A stretch of 64,000 nucleotides of DNA. It comes from Eutreptiella sp. 'Long Island Sound 2002'. Taxonomy: Eukaryota > Euglenozoa > Euglenophyceae > Eutreptiales > Eutreptiaceae. The notes under the pieces are model-generated. The model ran no database searches and was not told where the DNA came from. It worked only from the letters and a program-made list of their open reading frames with translations. Below are positions 31,929 to 40,235 of the stretch, piece after piece. A program made the translations under genes and the position numbers. The stretch is taken from NCBI GenBank assembly GCA_964036045.1, contig OZ038383.1, forward strand, positions 5,659,930-5,723,929, given 5' to 3'. The stretch's first letter is position 1; the number at the start of each line of letters is the position of its first letter.

Positions 31929-34489
31929 GTTCAGGGTCATGCGCCTTAGGAGGTTACGAATGTGGTCTCCCTCCTGCTACACAACGTTTAAAACCAGTCA
32001 AAGTGTGGAAATGCCGCACCGAACAAACCAGCCTGATGCCAACTCATCTTGAAAAGAGTTGCCTCACCCTTTTTCGTGGCTTCTGGTGTGAAGCTGTGAA
32101 TCAGTTTGCTGGCTCAAAGAAAATGAAGCTGTGTATAAGTGTGCTCGTCTCACTGCCTGCCAGCGACGCGCTCAAACATTGATATTGTGGTTTTGCTGAA
32201 GGGGCGACCAAGAAACACGCATGTATACCGACACATCCCCATTGAAAGAGGCAGATTGAGGCGCCACAGTGCACCGCTGTGGCCTATGCACACGCCACTC
32301 GGCATCCACCTGTTGTTTTGGGGGTCCACAACGGCCGAGTTCACGCACTGTGCACAATACACCCCTGTAGACACTGAGCAGGACTTGGAATCTGAGTGCA
32401 CACACACCTTCTTCAAAGACCCGCAGGCCACTCATCCACTTGCCTCCATCCCCTTGAAAAGTGCTGGGGATGCGTTGTGTGTCCTCACAAAACCATTCAG
32501 GCCACCACAGGTCATATGTGGTGACCTGCGAGTAGGGCATCGTGTCGTGGGAGGGTTTTAGCTTGCGACGATCCTGACGGTTCAGCTGAGGGAAAGGGCA
32601 AGGCAGGGGGCCCTTCTTCGCCTTGTCACCGTATGAGTGAAAATCTGCAGATGGAACGTGGAAATGCACATTGGGTGTACCACCAGTCGCATTCAGGGCA
32701 CCAACAACGGCCGTCGCTTATTCGCCCATTGCCAAGGGGTTCTTGTAATTCAGTGGTCATACGTCCCCAACTCCAGGCAAGACGTCATGGATGACCCACT
32801 GAGCGACACCCGGAGTCGGTCTGTAGGTCGTGCACGAACCCGAAGGGGTCGCCCAACCCCAAACTACCGCACTGGTCCTGACGCCATACACGATGAACCG
32901 ACCTGACACACCGACCAACCGGCCAATCACAGCTGTGTGCCTTGTTGGGGGTGACTTTCAAGGAGTGCGACTTGTCCGGTGTTTATCACTGCATCACTAC
33001 TACAGAGGCCAGTCGTGCAAACACATAGTTCGACCGAGACCGTGCGCCTCGTTTCACGAGGCGCATGGGGGGGTGGGGGGGTGGCGCTAATGAGGTGCAC
33101 GGGGGGGGGGGGGTGAGTTTGGCGCTAACAAGGCGCACGGGGGGGTTTGGTGCTGGGGGTTTGGCGCTAACGGGGCGCTCAGTGTGTGTGTGTGGGGGGG
33201 GGGGGGGTCGGTGGTGCACACACAAGGCGGTGCATACACAAGGCGGTACACACACAAGGCGGGGCACACACAAGGCGGCCTGTAGCCACCGCAGGAGTCT
33301 TGTTATTTAAGGGGGGTGCGGGGGCTGCCCCCTGCATTGAGCGAAGCGAGCTGTTTGTCCTGTTTGCCCAAGGTGCAGGGGGGGGGGAGGGGGTTGGCGG
33401 GCCGGGGAGGGTTTGGCACTAACGAGGCGCACGGGGCGGGGTGGGGGGTTGGTGCTAATGAGGCGCGCGCCGAGCCCAATCTGCGCCTCGTGTAACGAGG
33501 CGCGCAGTTTCAGGCGAACACTCGGGTTGTCTGAGTCGGCACTGAGCAGTATCCAGGACAGCCTGAGCTGGCTCAGACTGACCGACAACCGCTCTGTGCT
33601 TTTTGGAAAATTGCCCTCTGCACTTGGAGTGACTGGAAGCCCCCCTCCGTGCAGCACAACACAGTGGAATGGGCATGTATTGGTGCCGGGTGGTCCTTCA
33701 GAGAAAGAACACAAACCAGCTGCCTCCGCTAGTTTCCGTCTCTAGATTAGCTGCCAATCAACAGCAGTTGGCGGTTAAACTGACGGCCACTGGCGGGCGA
33801 GAGATGGCCAGTGGCGATTATTTCGGAGCAATGGCCACCCGTATGGCACAATCCTTGGAGTTGCGGTGTGGCAAAGGAGGGGCCAGGGTCCCAAAGAACA
33901 AAGAGGAGAAACGGTCCATGCCTCGCGCAGGGCGCTATACACCATGCCGCAGTCCAATGCAACATACAGGAACTCCGACACCACAAGAATGGGGGCCAAA
34001 CGTGAGGTTGCAGGTCAATCAAATCACAAGTAAACCAGGGTGACTCAGCAAACAACCACGTAACCCCCCCCCCCCACCTATGCCCCCCCCGCACCACCAC
34101 CTACAGCCCCCCTTCTTGGGTAAAACCAGCCTTGAACTGTGAGGAGGAAAAATCCTTTCTAGAATCCCACAACCTCCGGTAAGGCTCTGGGAGGGCAGCG
34201 GGGTTGAATCCCCCCCTCCCCCTGTACCAGGACCCCTCTCTGGTACGAAGTTTAGGGGCTGGGGACCACAGCCAAAGGAACTCGACAAACCTGCTTCAAA
34301 AGATGGTGGGTGCCTCACGCCGCGGGACTCGTCGCACTTGACCTGGCGATGAAGGTCCCGGAGCTGTGTGAACCGGGCAACTTTACGATCCCATAGCACG
34401 CGACAATCCGAATTGGTGAAGTTGGCCACGGTCCAGTGGACGAAACCCACAAGAAATGCAACCACCCTGAATGGGTTTGCATGGCGCAT
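19955..34489 (-). CDS. METTL24-like membrane methyltransferase, split gene (whole span)
   Basis: Five exons join with matching phases: 34489-34319, 32644-32408, 29606-29476, 28614-28477 and 20236-19955 (TAG). The N-terminus MRHANPFRVVAFLVGFVHW looks like a signal anchor. The body carries the signature order of the METTL24/Methyltransf_22 family: GDGGKWMSG, then RPLVLSFGCNGDLKWEMDI, then IHIFDPT, then an LGH...RVIDILK-VDIEKTEW block spanning a splice site, then ELHG, and CGYVITYKETNHWGGFGY with a closing VEYTII. This is an SAM-dependent methyltransferase fold; the substrate is unknown. Donors are GTGAGG, GTGTGT, GTGAGA and GTATGA. The exon 1 to exon 2 join is the weak one: phase 0 meets a two-base start, so either a small exon is missing or a GC donor is used. 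Introns hold LINE, SINE, microsatellite and retroelement sequence. Confidence 0.75.
20237..21810. other. 3' part of METTL24-like intron, G/C-run repeats
   Basis: Between the last exon and the retroelement. Repeats of the paired G-run/C-run type occur at 20380-20395, 20525-20545, 20970-21013 and 21227-21263, with a partial copy of the dispersed family at about 21200-21310 (the TTTTCGAATTCC...GAGCATTTTGG block). Frames here are low-complexity and not accepted. Confidence 0.5.
21925..23897 (-). pseudogene. Reverse transcriptase, broken into three frames
   Basis: The first piece (23897-23469) ends with a fingers motif VVRIVDKGPGQMWGFC, with the DKG typical of Penelope-like RTs, then a TAG at 23466-23468. 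The second piece (to 23193) is in the same frame and the third (23232-21925) is shifted by -1 at a T6 run near 23195. The third piece carries motif A (EADCKEQFNVI, Asp39), motif B (GAIPMGGSFSAQSADL, 129-144) and motif C as QFRDNLVVA (185-188), where the second catalytic Asp is Asn. A Cys-rich tail follows (CDCRSKNPDLPCTGAC). It would copy RNA into DNA for transposition if intact. Confidence 0.75.
23762..24265 (-). pseudogene. Linker between GIY-YIG and RT, one TAG inside
   Basis: Charged helical stretch (KRLQQLLEQIRVAQQDGDF) to a TAG at 23990-23992; the same frame then runs on as LLYALYHLLLDEPLKVV to 23762. A 17-bp imperfect tandem duplication (TGTCGCYGTGCTAAG) sits exactly at the TAG (23978-24011) and may have created it. 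No domain recognised. Confidence 0.5.
24228..25634 (-). pseudogene. Retroelement ORF with C-terminal GIY-YIG endonuclease
   Basis: 468 codons open. The N-terminal 350 residues match nothing I recognise. The C-terminal part (about 360-445) has the GIY-YIG layout: VYV (in place of GIY), eight residues, then VYVGKT (YIG), Arg in QRLRKH, and the metal-binding Glu in CFVEREWW. These are the catalytic Tyr, Arg and Glu positions of the family, which nicks target DNA. The frame ends just past a C7 run at about 24245; shifting there joins it to PSAQKSKRLQQLLEQIR and on towards the RT, so the endonuclease probably formed one polyprotein with the RT. The true start is uncertain: another frame (25861-25655) seems to carry the upstream part. 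Confidence 0.75.
25921..26984 (-). pseudogene. Gag-like protein with five CCHC zinc knuckles
   Basis: Five zinc knuckles lie in the first 160 residues: Cys17-Cys20-His25-Cys30, Cys53-Cys56-His60-Cys65, Cys77-Cys80-His85-Cys90, Cys112-Cys115-His120-Cys125 and Cys145-Cys148-His153-Cys158; the second has X3 instead of X4 before His. A heptad-like region follows at about 175-235 (ATLKSQVASLQSAV), probably a coiled coil. The frame breaks at an A5 run (26254-26258): after one base is skipped it reads VFEDHLVAYDEHVRASKALE and continues to 25921. The likely role is nucleic-acid binding for the retroelement. The 5' end upstream of 26984 is undefined. Confidence 0.75.
27001..28476. other. 5' part of METTL24-like intron 4
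   Basis: Between the retroelement and exon 4. A tRNA-like fragment (GCTGGGATTTGAGCCCAGG) is at about 27340-27358, and CGGTTGAnnG boxes recur at 27455-27515. Frames such as + 27747-28481 show no family motif. Confidence 0.4.
28477..28614 (-). CDS. METTL24-like exon 4 (LGHxxVDILK exon)
   Basis: Acceptor TTCCTTGGCAG|GTG, donor CTCAAA|GTATGA. Exactly 46 codons, phase 0 at both ends. Encodes NIQFHELWVHQK and IMKKLGHGNRVIDILK. The conserved LK-(V/I)DIEG-EW motif is cut by the following 8.2-kb intron. Confidence 0.85.
28930..29215. repeat. GTGTA pentamer repeats in inverted orientation
   Basis: ACTCC/ACTAC/ACTAT units at 28935-28992 face GTGTA/GTGGA/GTGTAGT units at 29112-29215, about 120 bp apart. 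The two blocks are near-complements and could pair as a stem. Within METTL24-like intron 3. Confidence 0.75.
29476..29606 (-). CDS. METTL24-like exon 3 (LSFGCNGD exon)
   Basis: Acceptor GGTTGCAACTTAG|AT, donor CCGAAG|GTGAGA. Encodes ERPLVLSFGCNGDLKWEMDI and AEIHIFDPT. This is the (Y/L)SFGxxGD...FE...HxFDPT block expected in the SAM-binding half of the family. Confidence 0.8.
30648..30725 (+). mobile_element. tRNA-like SINE fragment
   Basis: GGGCTCAGCTTAGG resembles an A box and GGGATCGATTCCC a B box, 35 bases apart; the T-arm-like part AGGTCGTGGGATCGATTCC recurs at 54505-54530 in inverse orientation. In METTL24-like intron 2, beside the LINE remnant. Confidence 0.5.
30785..31085 (-). pseudogene. 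LINE reverse transcriptase remnant
   Basis: Upstream piece reads TVLLVDFPNAFDSITHDF (motif A of non-LTR RTs, Asp plus AFD). A second frame reads MHGLHHGNGLPPEYVHTLI, IIQGEVL and then SGVCQGCPPPSPILFAM (motif B). One frame change separates them and motif C is missing. A short dead fragment of an ordinary LINE in an intron of the METTL24-like gene, same strand. Confidence 0.75.
31425..31480 (+). mobile_element. tRNA-like SINE head
   Basis: TAGCACAGTGGTAACACACC matches a pol III A box, followed about 35 bases on by GGGGGCTGGTCCAAGCC in the B-box position. Degenerate. Confidence 0.4.
31735..31927. repeat. Dispersed element ending in (GC)n(AC)n
   Basis: About 95 bp (31735-31828) whose complement recurs at 42148-42225, sharing AATCATGCTC, ACTGCGAGGTTCAACATTCC and TACTGC. 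It is followed by GCGCGCGCGC and about 44 CA units (31839-31926). Partial copies at 30570 and 40296 share CAACAGACCTATGCTCCTAC. In METTL24-like intron 2. Confidence 0.75.
32408..32644 (-). CDS. METTL24-like exon 2 (GDGGKW exon)
   Basis: Acceptor TTCCATCTGCAG|AT, donor GAAG|GTGTGT. 237 bp: two bases, 78 codons, one base. Contains WWPEWFCEDTQ and GDGGKWMSGLRVFEE, the family's conserved DGGKW(V/M)C-type motif, although Ser replaces the usual Cys. The single trailing G plus AT of the next exon makes an Asp codon. Confidence 0.75.
32645..34318. other. METTL24-like intron 1 with G-rich hairpin repeats
   Basis: Between exons 1 and 2. The main content is the GCGCTAAC...GAGGCGCAC repeat block at 33028-33510, listed separately. 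A (T)TGGCGGT-box patch at 33765-33825 matches 19560-19630. A C run is at 34060-34090. One small exon may be hidden here, given the phase mismatch; I could not identify it. Confidence 0.4.
33028..33510. repeat. G-run repeats bounded by GCGCCTCGT hairpins
   Basis: Repeats of TTGGCGCTAACnAGGCGCACGGGG with G runs up to 14, a four-copy tandem of ACACACAAGGCGG-type units (33219-33288), and a hairpin at each end: TGCGCCTCGT-TTC-ACGAGGCGCA (33042-33064) and TGCGCCTCGT-GTA-ACGAGGCGCG (33482-33504). Confidence 0.8.
34319..34489 (-). CDS. METTL24-like exon 1 (signal anchor)
   Basis: 57 codons from ATG 34489 to the donor GGC|GTGAGG. Hydrophobic residues 8-22 follow a short basic head (MRHANPFR), suggesting type II topology. 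The remainder is charged (RDLHRQVKCDESRG). It belongs to the methyltransferase by position, strand and topology; the join to the next exon is not proven. Confidence 0.5.
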
Positions 34490-34679
34490 CTGCAGGCCAC
34501 TACATGTCACAGGCTGCAGAGTTTTGGGCTGAGGGAAAAGGGGACTTGGTGGGATGCTGGCAAATGCAGACGTTGGTGCTCCCCACAGGGCTGACCTTCA
34601 ATGCAAAAAAAAAAAAAACAAACAAACCAAAAATCACTCAAAAATGCATACATGAACCCCTGTACCCTAAACTCTGTCC

Positions 34680-34958
34680 CCACATATGCGTGCCATTCCT
34701 CTTGAGCCCCAGGAATGGTATGCAGCTTTAGCGATGGGTAATCTGCCAAAGAATGCGAAAGGTCACAGAGCCTGCGTGGGTTCAGCACATGAAGCTCCTT
34801 AAAGAATTGCACTTGATCAGCCTCCTTTTCCATGCGGTTGACGAGTGCAGTGTGCAAACGCTTCACCGCTTCTCGAAGGAGACGTCGGAAACCATCAGAA
34901 TTGGCTTCACTGACCTTTTGCCCTTGCCAGAATCACTGTCCCCGAAAGTAGATGACAT
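34680..34958 (-). pseudogene. hAT-transposase-like fragment
   Basis: ATG at 34958 gives MSSTFGDSDSGKGK; one frame change in GGGCAAAAGG leads to DGFRRLLREAVKRLHTALVN, then VQFFKELHVLNPRRL and EEWHAY near 34685. The pattern 'RM...F...VLNPRRL...EEWHAY' resembles the C-terminal half of hAT transposases (LDP/FDP...EW..Y). Low certainty: no catalytic DDE part is visible. It lies about 190 bp upstream of the methyltransferase ATG, same strand. Confidence 0.35.
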
Positions 34959-35417
34959 TTTGGGAACACAAAAACAGAAAAGCGTCCAGCCACACAAATG
35001 ATATGAGGGACAGATAAGAACACAAAAACGTACAGTGTGCCTAGCGACAGCAAAGAGAGAGAAAGATTGTTCCTCCGGGGAAAATTGAAATTTTTGAACA
35101 GAGGCATCACTGAAAAATTGCAGTAAAATTGCGGTAAATTGCAGTAAATTGCGGACCTCAACCCCCCCCCCCAGAATTGCGGTTTGTAGTCTGTAGACAC
35201 CGTCTGCAAATAGACGCGGTCTGCTAATTGTAGACAATGTCGGCATGTTGTAGCCGCAAAGTGCAATATTTGGGAAGGGGGCCGAAGGGCCCTTTCCACC
35301 AAAAACGGGAGGCTAACAGTGTTTACGCATGCACATGGGAACGTATTTTGAGCGAGCGAGGAAGCCCCGAAGGGGCACCAAAGGCCCCTCTAGACCCTAG
35401 AGGGAGGGGGCTAAAGC

Positions 35418-35900
35418 TCTCATAAGCCATATTACTCAAGCAAGCAACCAACAACAACATCAACGACAAGCACCTCTCCTTACCGTTTTGGCCATTGCTC
35501 CATCCCAATGCTTCGGGCTCTACTCTACTCCAGCCATGCATTGACACATGGCCTTCCCAAATCCAAAGTTTGAGCCCCAAACTCACCGTTGGCAGCCCGG
35601 GGCGTAGGCGCCAAGTCGGGAGGTTCCCTTCCAAATCCACACCATTTTGAGCCAAAGACGACCATTGGTTCTTTTTTGTTGAAACCGGTCTTGGAACCCG
35701 TTCAAAACAGCCAAACGAAGGGAAACGGATTGTAATCACCACATGCGGCTTGACTTCCTCATGACAAACAGCCCTTTGTTGCTCTCTAACTCCACGATGT
35801 GTCCGAGAAACGGCCAAAAAAAAAAGCCTTAAAATGGTCTAGAATATGCAATTTGTGTCGATGAGCCCCAAAACCAAGAACGAACTGTATCTTGGGCGAC
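35418..35900. mobile_element. CAAGCAAGC foldback element, deleted copy
   Basis: The left arm (CAAGCAAGCAACC, GTTTTGGCCATTGCTCC, GGCTCTACTCTACTC, AGCCATG, TTTGAGCC, AACTCACCG) matches the arm at 44222-44385. The interior from about 35790 (ACTCCACGATGTGTCC to ATCTTGGGCG) matches 44410-44520. The opposite arm is missing. Confidence 0.65.
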
Positions 35901-35930
35901 GGGGCACAAATCAGATTAGATCGGATTAGA

Positions 35931-35970
<40 letters not shown>
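35931..35970. repeat. (CA)n microsatellite
   Basis: About 20 ACs, then ATCTATATATGG. Confidence 0.95.
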
Positions 35971-35972
<2 letters not shown>

Positions 35973-36677
35973 CTATATATGGGATATTTCGCGAGGGAGG
36001 GGGGTCTATTCCGTCCACTATCGGGGGTTTCAACTTTTTGGCCGTGTACCTCAAACTGACTGTATTTTTGGTATGGCATGTGATACCTTTTCGGAAAGTG
36101 CGTGGAAAGCTCTGTTTAAAGCTTTTTTTGCTTTGGCCCATCTCACCGATATGTTGAAATGCCGGGCCGTACGAAAAAACTTTTTAGGTCTGTACACCCT
36201 TTTTTGCCGTTCAGACAGCAGACTGCACACCTACACCAGTTAGGTTGTCCGCTGCATTTCCTCAATTTTCAACCCAAACTCATCCTCTCCGAGCAAGAAA
36301 CATGCAATGGGGCTGCAAATGACCTTTTTGCAATGGGAGTGCTATTGCAAGTTCACCGTAACCGTCTCCCATTGGCCACAAAAGTCGACATTGGGACAGG
36401 ACTTACCGGTGCCATGCAAGCAAAACCTGCACCAACATGGGTACCTCCGCTGCTCCAAACGACCTGCCATACCTATGGACTGCCAATGATAGTTTTTTTT
36501 TTGGTCCCCTTGTGTTGCTGGACACAGGCTGTGGTGATAAGCAGGAGGAGCAGGAGCAGTTTGCTAGGGCCTCAGCAAAAAGTGGCCAGGCTCAGTGATT
36601 TTTTTCTTCCTAGACACAGTGTACTTCACAAAAGTTGATGGATACGACGCACCATCGTCCAACCCTCCGGTCAATGG

Positions 36678-37063
36678 TCAGCTTTCGCCATTTGCACTGC
36701 GGCCTTGATGTTTTCCACAATGGTGTCTTGCACCCGCCCACCTGAATTTTGAGGGAAAAGCCCTCTCAAAAACTTCTCCGGCAAAAAGCCCCTCCCCATT
36801 GGCCGCATTGATGACAACGGAGACCACAGCGCACGTTGCTCTCCAAACGGCTTGCTCGTCAAGGTCTCCTTGTCGTCCATGCGGCAAAATTGATTGGAGG
36901 GCAGAAATGGCGACCTCCTTCTCCTCTTTCCCATATGCAAACACAATTTGTTGCATGTTGAACCGCCTTCTTTTGGCGGGGGACGCTTGGGGGGTACCCG
37001 GAGAGGGCGACCTCCCCTTCCTTGGACTTGCTGAAAACGGGGCGGTGCCGTTGGTCGGAAACA
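36678..37063 (-). pseudogene. Unrecognised protein fragment, one frameshift
   Basis: ATG 37063 gives a basic, Ser/Pro-rich head (FSASPRKGRSPSPGTPQASP then KRRRF), then a normal-looking mixed sequence (NMQQIVFAYGKEEKEVAISAL, WRATCAVVSVVINAANGEG, AGEVFERAF). At an A5 run near 36750 the frame changes and continues as GGRVQDTIVENIKAAVQMA to a stop at about 36671. Composition and sensible continuation across the shift argue for former coding. I recognise no family; it could belong to a mobile element, since the neighbours do. Confidence 0.35.
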
Positions 37064-37639
37064 TGGCGAAAAACACACAAAAAAAAAGAAAATTTTGCAA
37101 AGAAGGCGTGAGGACAAGCTCCGAAACCTTGAAAAATGAATTCCCCAACCTCAAAATAAGGGGGGGGGGCTCACCTCACAACACCCCAATCTCCGGCCCG
37201 CACACCGCTAGTGGACGGTTTTGGGGGGGCTTAGCCCCCCCGGGTGCATGTCATATGGGCACCAACGCACCTTCTGCACGCACCTGTGTTGTTGCTGTCT
37301 GTTTTTTGGCAGTTCCAGTTGTTATTGCCGCCAAGGCCTGGGTGGTGCTTGTCCTACATCAACTGTCCTCCGATTGGTGTTACAAGGTTTTCTTTCATGG
37401 GGAACCTGACGGGCGCCTACGGTGCGCCCTGCGGCGTGCCCTGCGGCGCGCAGTTTGGGTAATATACAGACGGAATAGTGCCGCATACATACACACATTT
37501 GTTACATACTGTTCCCCCCCCCCCCCCACACCACTTTTTTCTCCTATTTGATTGTACATTCCCCTTTTTGGGCCTCTATCTTTCACAAATGGTGTGTTTG
37601 ATTCCGTATGATGTTGATCCATGATGGGCACTCTTTCCT

Positions 37640-38365
37640 TCGGGGCCTTGGAGAACATGTGTTTGCCCAATTGTACAATTGGGCTGTGTGCCGCGAGCCG
37701 TGCACCAAGTTGGGGATGAATTGGGAGGAGTGCATCCTACGACTCCATTGGATGGTCCATGCTGTGAACAGCATTTCATCAACAAGTGCAACGTCAAGTA
37801 CAAGCCGTATGGTCCATGGGGTCATTTTCTTGGACAGTGTACACTAAAGCTGATTACCCTTTCCCTGCGGCGCCTGCGGCGTGCCCGCGGCACACCTAGG
37901 GCGCACCGGAAGCATTCCCTCTGTCATGTCACTGGTGGGCGGTTGCGGGTGTGCGACATCGATGTCAGCAACTGCTTCTGGTCCTGCCTCCCTCTGCATA
38001 ACTTCTGTGAACTGGTTTCGAATCGAGGTGGAAGGCAGGGTTTATGGGCTTCGGGCGCTTCCATTCGGTTGGGCTTTTAGCCCTGTGATATGTCCGGAAG
38101 TTTTGCACTGTTTTGGTTTCACAGGTGCAGATGTCATGAGCCTTGGTGCTCGTGTATTGTGATGACATTCTGGTGGTTGGGTTCGGGTATCAGATTGTTC
38201 AAAATGCAATGTCCTCGCGAATGGTGCTGCCCTCGTTAGCCCCAAGAGTACATTGGATCCCGTACCGGTCATTGACGGGATAGGAAAACATTTTGATTTC
38301 GGGGAAGGGACCATATCTGGATCCAGCAGCAGGTGGGCAGGACTGCTGGTACATTGACTGACGAT
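37640..38365 (+). pseudogene. Retroelement reverse transcriptase remnant
   Basis: Three frames together show the RT motifs in order: RLRVCDIDVSNCFWS (motif A), FRIEVEGRVYGLRALPFGW followed by AFSP (motif B), VYCDDILVVG at 38152-38181 (motif C, YxDD intact) and LVSPKSTLDP...IGKHFDFGEG (the post-palm connection of LTR-type RTs). At least two frameshifts and a TGA at 38359. Upstream, GC-rich CTGCGGCGCC blocks (37407-37455 and 37866-37905) blur the 5' end. No protease, RNase H or integrase was found nearby. Confidence 0.7.
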
Positions 38366-38490
38366 AGCCAGCGGGTTCCGCCTCTGAAAAAATGCTGCGA
38401 AGGCTTCTGGGCCGAATTTTGTTGGAAGCCAGACCGAAATGGGGGTCCTGCCCTCCATGTCATTATCATGGCCCCCCCACGAAAACTCCC

Positions 38491-39140
38491 ATATACGGCA
38501 TATGTTCGGCAGTGTACCCACCCAGGGTGCAGGGTGCAAGGTCATGGGGTGGCCTTTGGGAGTGAAGTAGGGACCCTCCCCCATTTTGGGGTCGAGAAAC
38601 ACAAAAAAAATGTTGTAGAAGTGAATAGGATGGTCATTGGTGCGTATTTGCCCTTATGAAGGGCTCGTGATGGCTATCAGTCGGGCATGACGTCACTACT
38701 ACTAGGATCCTAACTAGAGTACTAAAAATAAGTAGAATTGTGGTCCAAACCCCCATTACTAGCCCTTTCCACCCCAAATATCAGTTTGAGGGACATCAAA
38801 ATGGACTTGAGGGACATCAAAATGGACATGAGTGCATTAAAACCTATCAACTACTATGTTATTGGCCGGATATAGGGGTAGTGTGGGGTATTTTTAGGAT
38901 TTAGGGGCTATTTTTAGTACTTTGGTTAGGATCCTACTCGAAGTGACCCTACTTTTAGCCATTGCGAGGCCTTCATAAGGGCAAATACCCACCAATAACG
39001 ATCCAATTCACTTCCAAAACATGTTTTTTTTTGTGTTTCCTGACCCCAAAATAGGGAGGGCGGGGTCCCTACTTCCCTCCCAAAGGCCACCCTGTGACCC
39101 TGCACCCTGGTGGATACACTGCCGAACGTATGTCATATAT
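38491..39140. mobile_element. 650-bp foldback element
   Basis: Inverted arms of about 245 bp (38491-38735 and 39140-38890) around an approximately 155-bp loop. Shared blocks: GTTCGGCAGTGTA, CCAGGGTGCAGGGT, GGTGGCCTTTGGGAG, AAGTAGGGACC, ATTTTGGGGTC, AACACAAAAAAAA, ATTTGCCCTTATGAAGG, TAGGATCCTAAC and GTACTAAAAATA. The loop has two copies of TGAGGGACATCAAAATGGAC. No ORF; non-autonomous. Confidence 0.85.
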
Positions 39141-39240
39141 ACATGTATTAAACTTCAGTTTGTGTGTGTTAAACTTCAGTTTAGAAAGGACAAAACAGGC
39201 AAGAAAACGGGAAATCCGCCACTACATTCTCTTTGGGATT

Positions 39241-40235
39241 TTAATGCCTGCGAGGAAAAAAAATGGCATTCATGAAAAACCACAAAGACATATAGAGTGA
39301 GTCGTGGCCCCGCCACTCCATCCCTTTTGTTCTGTTGAACCTCCCTCGAGCGCAACCGAAAACCAGGCCGCTAGCCGCACTCTCTTGACCTGTACCTTCA
39401 CTGGGTATAGAGTGAATACAATCGCCATCCTGGGGAGTCTTCAGAGTTCTGGTCTCTTCGGATTTCGGTGTTGATGAAGCACTAGCGGCGGCCTCAGCAA
39501 CGATGAGATTTCCTGTTGTCAGGAAAACCTGTTGTCGGCCGACAATGAATTGTTGCGTCCCCAGGTCTAGACTCTGGGCTGGCATAAAGCAAGTAGCCTC
39601 TGTAACCAACAAATGGCTGAATTGTTTGTGTGCTAGAGTTTGCCTTAGGTTTTATTAACTCTTTGAGTTGCCCACGGCTTGAATAGAGTTTTGCGTTGTT
39701 TAGGCAAGATCATACGAGTACGACCACTCACCCACCCACAAACCAACTCTCTAGCCCCTCCCCCCAGGGAAAGCGTTCCTAGAGGGACTGCAATTGCCAA
39801 AGGACGTGTCGCTACCGGAGACGGGAGGAAATGGAAGCCCTCTGTCAGCAACATCAGCAGTGCGGCCAGCGCCACCGACAGTATCATGCAGAAAAGGACC
39901 CATTTGGGCCGTGCGGGGTATGTACCCCTTGCGGCAGTGGGGTCCCTAAGCAAAGAGGGGTCACAATGCAAAAGGGATGCCCAAATGCGCACACCCTGCA
40001 TCGCACAGTCATCCGTCGGCCACCATCCCTCTTTAGGGCGCACGTAGTGACAAGGTTGCGCATCAGTTAGACACAGTGCGGTCATAGAGTGTCCGTAAAC
40101 TTCAGCCATGGACTGTTTATGGGTATAGCGTCCGGTTATTGCAGGGTGGTAAGAGGCAAAATGAGGCACTGGAGCAAGACATTCGCGTGTGTTCATCACA
40201 TATGGACCTACTGCACGGTGATCCCTGCTGGTCAT
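39241..40235 (-). other. Candidate exons of a membrane protein
   Basis: Minus frame 40235-39645 reads a Cys/Trp/His-containing soluble part (SMAEVYGHSMTALCLTDAQP, KEGWWPTDDCAMQGVRIWAS) followed by one transmembrane segment (WVLFCMILSVALAALLMLL). A strong donor TGGGTGG|GTGAGT lies at about 39725-39735. A second frame (39612-39241) reads QQFIVGRQQVFLTTGNLIVA and TPQDGDCIHSIPSE before a donor-like GTACAG. Composition looks protein-like, but I recognise no family and cannot join the pieces with confidence. Confidence 0.3.

Noticed and set aside
38042-38602. 186-codon minus-strand ORF
   Set aside because: Antisense to the reverse-transcriptase remnant, which carries ordered RT motifs on +.
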